The notes under the pieces were generated by a model, which worked only from the letters and a program-made list of their open reading frames with translations, had not been told where the DNA came from and did not search any database. From the NCBI GenBank assembly GCA_947303145.1, contig CAMYXB010000012.1:1-16941 (forward strand): a stretch of 16,941 nucleotides of DNA, given 5' to 3'. This DNA is from an uncultured Clostridia bacterium (GTDB lineage: Bacteria; Bacillota; Clostridia; Christensenellales; UBA1242). Both the position numbers and the translations under genes were made by a program. Shown here in pieces: positions 14,332-16,941 of the stretch (position 1 is the first letter of the stretch; the number at the start of each line of letters is the position of its first letter).

Positions 14332-15613
14332 TAGTCAAATAGAGAAAGATTTTGAAAAGGTTATTGGTTATGAGCCAATAAAACTCGTGCTGGAGAGAAT
14401 ACTAGATATAATAAGGAATAGAGAAAAATATGACAAACTTGGGACTAAATTTCCAAGTGGAGTTTTGCTTAGCGGAGAACCCGGGACGGGCAAAACTCTT
14501 TTTGCTAATTCTTTTATTGAAGCGAGCAAATTACCTGTATATCTTGTTAGAAAGGATAAGCCAGATGGAGATTTTGTTAAGTTCATCAAGCAATCTTTTG
14601 AAGATGCGAAATCAAATGCCCCTTCAATTGTTTTTCTTGACGATATGGACAAGTTTGCCAATGAAGATGACAATCATTGTGATGCGGAAGAATATGTGAC
14701 AATTCAATCTTGCATAGATGATGCCAAAGACTATGATGTTTTTGTCCTTGCGACTGCAAACAATATAAATAAGCTTCCATATTCACTTCGTAGAAGTGGC
14801 AGATTTGACAAACATATAGTGGTCAATCCGCCTACGGGGAAAGATGCTACAAAAATCGTAGAGTATTATATGAAGCAAAAGAACTTTGTTAGTGATGTTG
14901 ATTGTGAAGAAATTGCCAAGATGCTAGATGGTGGCTCTTGTGCCGTGCTTGAGACGGTTATCAATGAGGCAGCCGTTTTAGCGGGCTATGAAGGCAAGGA
15001 AAAAGTGGAGAGAGATGACTTGTTAAGGTCTGCCATGTGCATCATTTTTGACGCACCAGAACTTGCCGAAAAAAAGCCCATAGATATTGTGAGAAAAACC
15101 GCCTATCACGAGGCAGGTCATGTAGTTGTGGCAGAGATATTGGAGCCGAACAGTATTTCCCTCGTTTCTGTTTTGGGACATAACGGCCCAACGCAAGGCG
15201 TAACGGCATATTACCAAGAGAATGAAAGGTATTTTAGTGACATCAAATACATGAAGAATCGTGTTAGGTCGCTTCTCGCAGGTAAGGCATCTACCGAGAT
15301 AGTTTATGGTGAAGTTGATATAGGTGCTAATAGTGATATTCATAGGGCGATAGATATTGCGGAAAGATTTGTTGACAACTATTGCGGCTTTGGCTTTGAT
15401 AAATTTGAATATCAAGTGAATTCTTCAAATGATTTGCTGTTAAGAAAGGAAACACATATTTTTGCCGAACTAGAAAAATATTATCAAGAAACTAAGAAGA
15501 TACTTATAGATAATAGAGAATTTTTGGACAAGGTAGCAGGTGAACTTGTTGAAAAAGAGACACTAACTTGCAAGGACATTAAGTCAATTAGAGAATCCTG
15601 TAAAATCGCATAA
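14321..15613 (+). CDS. Soluble FtsH-like AAA+ zinc metalloprotease
   Basis: A protein of 430 residues from the ATG at 14321 (AAAGGAG upstream); the frame is open further up to a TTG at 14288 with no matching ribosome site. AAA+ domain: Walker A GEPGTGKT (52-59), Walker B SIVFLDDMD (102-110), second region of homology ATANNINKLPYSLRRSGRFD (144-163). M41 peptidase domain: HEAGH zinc site at 263-267 and the third-ligand candidate D339 in GANSDIHRA. FtsH from most bacteria has two N-terminal membrane helices and about 600-650 residues; here both helices are absent. Walker B has Asp108 where the catalytic Glu is usual, which may slow ATP hydrolysis. It probably unfolds and degrades a cytoplasmic protein of this system. 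It is coupled to the 53-aa ORF and followed by a terminator. Confidence 0.92.
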   Translation: MENNSQIEKDFEKVIGYEPIKLVLERILDIIRNREKYDKLGTKFPSGVLLSGEPGTGKTLFANSFIEASKLPVYLVRKDKPDGDFVKFIKQSFEDAKSNAPSIVFLDDMDKFANEDDNHCDAEEYVTIQSCIDDAKDYDVFVLATANNINKLPYSLRRSGRFDKHIVVNPPTGKDATKIVEYYMKQKNFVSDVDCEEIAKMLDGGSCAVLETVINEAAVLAGYEGKEKVERDDLLRSAMCIIFDAPELAEKKPIDIVRKTAYHEAGHVVVAEILEPNSISLVSVLGHNGPTQGVTAYYQENERYFSDIKYMKNRVRSLLAGKASTEIVYGEVDIGANSDIHRAIDIAERFVDNYCGFGFDKFEYQVNSSNDLLLRKETHIFAELEKYYQETKKILIDNREFLDKVAGELVEKETLTCKDIKSIRESCKIA

Positions 15614-15640
15614 GAACACCTTTGTATTCTGCGTTTATAA

Positions 15641-15671
15641 AAAAAAGCACCATTTTATTTGGTGTCTTTTT
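15641..15671. terminator. Terminator after the FtsH-like gene
   Basis: Stem CACCA (15648-15652) with TGGTG (15660-15664), flanked by an A run before and a T run (15667-15671) after, so it can act on both strands. It lies 28 bases after the FtsH-like stop and isolates the WYL gene. Confidence 0.65.
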
Positions 15672-15684
15672 ACAATTAAATTTC

Positions 15685-15717
15685 TGTCCTTTTTTCTGTG
15701 CATCTTTATCATATGTT
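15685..15717 (+). promoter_or_regulatory. Possible regulon site 6 upstream of the WYL gene
   Basis: TGTCC (15685-15689), eight bases TTTTTTCT, then GTGCA (15698-15702), a weaker right half-site, with a poor -10-like TATGTT at 15712. The start codon is 79 bases from the core, about twice the distance at the other sites. If real, it would suggest autoregulation. Confidence 0.35.
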
Positions 15718-15780
15718 TGCTTTGTTTCCCGATATATGTCATAATAATTGTAATTAATATTTTTTGTGTGGGGGATAACT

Positions 15781-16815
15781 ATGCCAGTTAAAGATTCAAA
15801 GGCCATTATTGATGGACAGAGTAAAAGATATGCTCGTTTTAGAGTGTATGAGATACTAAATGACTATACAAGTGGAGATAAACACTTAAGTCATGCAGAT
15901 ATTCTAAAAAAACTAAGAATGTTATACGACCTACATGTTGAGAGGAAGAGTATTCCTAGATATATTGATGACATCAATGAACTCGGCAAACCTTATGGCA
16001 TATATGTCAATTACGAACAAGGCGATGGAGCATTTTTGCTAAATAGATTTTTTGAAAAAAGTGAAATCACCTTTTTAATTGACGCCGTTTTTTCTAGCAA
16101 AATTATTGACCAAAAGCAAGCCTTGAAAATTACTGACAAGTTGCAAAGGTTTTTGAACAAAGATGACAGAAAAAATTATACCTATCTTGCCAAAACTGCG
16201 GACATAAACAGGACAAGCAACGAACTCGTGTTCTACAACCTAGAGACAATACTTGATGCCATCAAAAGTGGCAAAAAAATAAAGTTTAACTACAACCGCT
16301 ACTATGTAGATACTCTCAAGAATGAAATGAAAAAGAATAGACGCCTTGTCGCCAGCCCATATTACCTAGTCAACAATCAAGGCAAATACTATTTAGTCTG
16401 CAATAACGACTATTTTGACAATATCGCCAATTACAGAATAGATAGAATGACTAATGTTGAGATTTTAGATGATGTAGTCAAGCCAATCAAAAGTCTTGAA
16501 GGCTGTGAACACGGCTTTGATATAGCCAAATATGCCAACGACAATATCTATATGTTTTCCGCCAAATCTATTAGTGCCAAGATACTTATAGATGACGATT
16601 ATGCAGTGTCCTATGTGCAGGATTGGTTTGGAGATAACGCCAAGATTTACCAAGACGAAGATGATGGCAAAGTCTATGCCGATATCAAAGCCAACGAGCA
16701 AGCCCTCATCTATTGGTGCCTTCAATATGGCGAGTCCATACAGCTTCTGTCCCCCGTGGGCACCCGAGCCAAAATCAAACAAATCATAGACAATATGAAG
16801 AAAAAGTATAAATAA
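15781..16815 (+). CDS. WYL-domain transcriptional regulator
   Basis: A 344-residue protein from the ATG at 15781, seven bases after GGGGG; an in-frame GTG at 15766 overlaps that site and is not favoured. An N-terminal winged helix-turn-helix (about 15-75, HADILKKLRMLY...SIPRYIDDINEL) is followed by the WYL domain (about 145-235; KKIKFNYNRYY, then VASPYYLVNNQGKYYLVCNN, then NYRIDRM). A C-terminal WCX-type extension ends in LLSPVGTRAKIKQIID. WYL proteins bind nucleic-acid-derived ligands and often repress phage-defence operons (BrxR, CapW) or CRISPR-Cas genes. It stands at the end of the operator-bearing block after a terminator, and is the best candidate for the protein that reads the TGNSC-N8-GGACA sites. 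That link is inference. Confidence 0.93.
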   Translation: MPVKDSKAIIDGQSKRYARFRVYEILNDYTSGDKHLSHADILKKLRMLYDLHVERKSIPRYIDDINELGKPYGIYVNYEQGDGAFLLNRFFEKSEITFLIDAVFSSKIIDQKQALKITDKLQRFLNKDDRKNYTYLAKTADINRTSNELVFYNLETILDAIKSGKKIKFNYNRYYVDTLKNEMKKNRRLVASPYYLVNNQGKYYLVCNNDYFDNIANYRIDRMTNVEILDDVVKPIKSLEGCEHGFDIAKYANDNIYMFSAKSISAKILIDDDYAVSYVQDWFGDNAKIYQDEDDGKVYADIKANEQALIYWCLQYGESIQLLSPVGTRAKIKQIIDNMKKKYK

Positions 16816-16825
16816 ATAAAAATAA

Positions 16826-16941
16826 TATACCAATTTGTATGTGGGGCTTAGACGCGGTGAACTTGGTGGCCTTGAGTGGAAAGATATTGATTTTGAAAAT
16901 GGCACAATGAGAATATGCCGCTCAGTTCAGGAATTACCTAG
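16826..16941 (+). pseudogene. Tyrosine recombinase (integrase) fragment, N-terminus missing, runs off the edge
   Basis: The open frame starts just after a TAA at 16823 and encodes YTNLYVGLRRGELGGLEWKD followed by IDFENGTMRICRSVQELP. GLRRGEL with its Arg is the first catalytic motif of the phage-type integrase domain, and the following LEWKDIDFENGT is also typical. No start codon or ribosome site fits, and the arm-binding and core-binding N-terminal domains (normally about 170 residues) are absent. The piece is therefore truncated at its 5' end. The rest lies beyond the window. It is probably a scar of a mobile element or recombination boundary. Confidence 0.8.

Noticed and set aside
14430..15415. 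Open frames of 89, 101, 66 and 130 aa overlapping the FtsH-like gene
   Set aside because: They lie within a gene with clear motifs, on other frames, with no ribosome site and no recognisable product.
16465..16905. 146-aa minus-strand frame at the right end
   Set aside because: It is antisense to the WYL gene and has no supporting start signals.

Overview
The window comes from a low-GC bacterium that uses the standard code (several genes end in TGA). Strong AGGAGG-type ribosome sites and the gene families suggest an uncultured, gut-type Bacillota or a relative. This is inference; there is no rRNA or other marker gene here.

Layout. (1) 1-3838 is the distal part of a type II CRISPR-Cas locus: the C-terminal half of Cas9 (HNH residues lie off the left edge), complete Cas1 and Cas2, no csn2, and an array of 16 identical 36-bp repeats with 15 spacers. 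Repeat sequence and gene content fit subtype II-C. Read on the minus strand, every repeat ends in a perfect extended -10 element (TGGTATAAT), so each crRNA may have its own promoter, as in Neisseria. A two-way terminator separates cas2 from the array. (2) 3873-6604 holds three plus-strand genes: a degenerate DnaB/RecA-like protein, a small protein with a leucine-rich-repeat-like tail, and an unrecognised 298-aa protein. (3) 6605-7280 is a complete single-gene IS200-like insertion sequence whose transposase ribosome site is buried in a long hairpin. (4) 7298-8566, minus strand, holds a Fic/Doc toxin, a tiny upstream antitoxin-like ORF with an ATA codon at its start, and a protein with a uracil-DNA-glycosylase-like motif. 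(5) 8649-16815 is a co-regulated plus-strand block: a 50-aa ORF, an unknown 303-aa protein, a stand-alone DnaB-type ATPase, a soluble FtsK-type translocase with a C-terminal FtsK-gamma-like winged helix, a second FtsK-like protein without a P-loop, a 53-aa basic ORF whose only plausible start is ATA, a soluble FtsH-like AAA+ metalloprotease, and a WYL-domain regulator. (6) The last about 115 bases encode a piece of a tyrosine recombinase with no N-terminal part, which suggests a mobile-element boundary or scar.

The main discovery is a shared promoter/operator, TGNSC-N8-GGACA-N10-(-10 box), upstream of five genes: the DnaB-like pseudo-ATPase next to the CRISPR array, the 50-aa ORF, the DnaB-like ATPase, the FtsK-like pseudo-ATPase and the ATA-start ORF that precedes the FtsH-like gene. 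A weaker copy precedes the WYL gene. Half-site spacing (8), distance to the -10 box (10) and distance to the start codon (37-41) are nearly constant. This ties the genes into one regulon, probably governed by the WYL protein. The products form two apparent active/inactive pairs (DnaB-like and FtsK-like) plus a protease. I do not recognise this combination as a described system. Its place beside CRISPR-Cas, Fic and IS genes and its WYL regulator would fit a defence or mobile-element maintenance system, but the function is not shown by the sequence.
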